Below, piece after piece: positions 5,169 through 5,924 of a DNA stretch of 5,924 bases (position 1 is its first letter; every line of letters starts with the position of its first letter). The stretch lies in NCBI GenBank assembly GCA_012839395.1, contig DUNJ01000045.1:1-5924 (forward strand), in the 5' to 3' direction. Both the position numbers and the translations under genes were made by a program. Under the pieces are notes generated by a model. That model ran no database searches, was not told the DNA's origin, and worked only from the letters and a program-made list of their open reading frames with translations. Source of the stretch: Tepidimicrobium sp. GTDB taxonomy: Bacteria; Bacillota; Clostridia; Tissierellales; Tepidimicrobiaceae.

Positions 5169-5924
5169 ATGAGGGAATTGGACAAGTTCTTTTATCCGGA
5201 AAGCGTAGCGGTTATAGGTGCCAGCAATGACGAGGGAAAGGCAGGTTACCAGATATTGAAAAACCTTATAGAGTTAGATTTCCATGGGAAGGTGTATCCG
5301 GTAAACCCCAAGGAGGATAGGATATTTGGAATAAAGTGCTATCCATCTTTAAAAGATGTGGATGCCGAAGTGGACCTGATATTGGTTACGGTGCCGGCTC
5401 CCATAGTACCTAGTGTATTTGTTGAAGCTAAGGAGAGGGGAGATGTGAAGGCAGCTGTAATATTGGCTTCAGGGTTTAGCGAGACCAAGATACCTGAAAG
5501 GGTCAAATTGGAAGAGGAAGTTATGCAAATAGCAAGGGAAGCCAATATTCGAATTATAGGACCTAACTGCGTAGGGGTTATGAATACTGAAAACAGACTA
5601 GACACCACCTTTGCTGCTGGTATAGAGAAGGTGCCTGGTTCCATGAGCCTTATATCCCAAAGTGGATCCTTAGGAGCATCTATAGCGGCCTTTTCGGTAA
5701 ACCAGGCAGTTCCAATAGGCTTTGCAAAATGGGCCCATGTGGGTAATCAATGTGATATAGATGTGCTAGATGTATTGAAGTATTATGCTAAGGACGATAA
5801 GACCAATAGCATAGCCATGTATATGGAAGGAATAGATAATGCAAGGGAGTTTATGGAGGTGGCCAGGGAGATTGCAGCTGAAAAGCCAATAGTGATTCTA
5901 AAGGTTGGTAGAAGCGAATTAGGC
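5169..5924 (+). CDS. ADP(NDP)-forming acyl-CoA synthetase, N-terminal part (3' truncated by window)
   Basis: 252 codons are visible and the frame is still open at the window edge. Residues 8-100 form a CoA-binding Rossmann domain: SVAVIGASND (12-21), GKVYPVNPKEDRIFG (40-54) and YPSLKDV. Residues from about 150 begin the succinyl-CoA-synthetase-like domain, with GPNCVGVMNT (131-140), SLISQSGSLGASI (160-172), HVGNQCDIDVLDVL (190-203), MYMEGIDNAREF (218-229) and PIVILKVGRSE (240-250). Family members convert acyl-CoA + ADP + Pi to acid + ATP + CoA through a phosphohistidine; that histidine usually lies in a SHTG motif shortly after the GRSE-type segment, so it falls just beyond the window. A GGAGG site (5155-5159) sits 9 nt before the ATG. 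As the next gene after the oxidoreductase, it probably harvests the acyl-CoA as ATP. Whether the beta/ATP-grasp domain is fused or encoded separately cannot be seen. Confidence 0.9.
   Translation, partial: MRELDKFFYPESVAVIGASNDEGKAGYQILKNLIELDFHGKVYPVNPKEDRIFGIKCYPSLKDVDAEVDLILVTVPAPIVPSVFVEAKERGDVKAAVILASGFSETKIPERVKLEEEVMQIAREANIRIIGPNCVGVMNTENRLDTTFAAGIEKVPGSMSLISQSGSLGASIAAFSVNQAVPIGFAKWAHVGNQCDIDVLDVLKYYAKDDKTNSIAMYMEGIDNAREFMEVAREIAAEKPIVILKVGRSELG

Noticed and set aside
5339..5644. 101-codon open frame on the - strand inside the acyl-CoA synthetase gene
   Set aside because: It is antisense to a well-conserved CoA-binding domain, with Ser/Thr-rich low-information sequence and no supporting context.

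Overview
The window looks like a stretch of chromosome from an anaerobic, AT-rich Firmicute (Clostridia or Tissierellia type). The evidence is heavy use of ATA (Ile) and AGG (Arg) codons, strong GGAGG ribosome binding sites, a classic hairpin-plus-T-run terminator, and an oxygen-sensitive ferredoxin-linked 2-oxoacid oxidoreductase. The organism assignment is inference; no rRNA or tRNA is present. All genes read on the + strand.

Left part (1-1590): the last 48 codons of an unrecognised gene (stop at 148), a short gap holding a 12-bp direct repeat, then a complete 11-TM transporter of the Nramp/LeuT-fold superfamily (213-1511) closed by a strong intrinsic terminator (1538-1590). By eye, the four positions that ligate metal in classical Nramps are all changed in this protein (Gly48, Ser51, Gly229, Ile232), so it is probably not a Mn/Fe importer.

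Middle (1591-1835): an AT-rich non-coding stretch with a plausible extended -10 promoter just upstream of the next gene.

Right part (1836-5924): a tightly packed operon. It runs from an Lrp/AsnC-family regulator, through the gamma, delta, alpha and beta subunits of a 2-oxoacid:ferredoxin oxidoreductase (POR/VOR type), to the 5' end of an ADP(NDP)-forming acyl-CoA synthetase that runs off the window. The delta-alpha, alpha-beta and beta-synthetase junctions are each stop-N-ATG with one spare base, and gamma and delta overlap.

Together the operon encodes an energy-conserving route: 2-oxoacid + CoA + oxidised ferredoxin gives acyl-CoA + CO2 + reduced ferredoxin, then acyl-CoA + ADP + Pi gives free acid + ATP + CoA. 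An Lrp-type regulator, which normally senses amino acids, suggests the oxoacid comes from an amino acid (branched-chain, aromatic or similar). The neighbouring transporter may bring in that substrate. The exact substrate cannot be read from the sequence.
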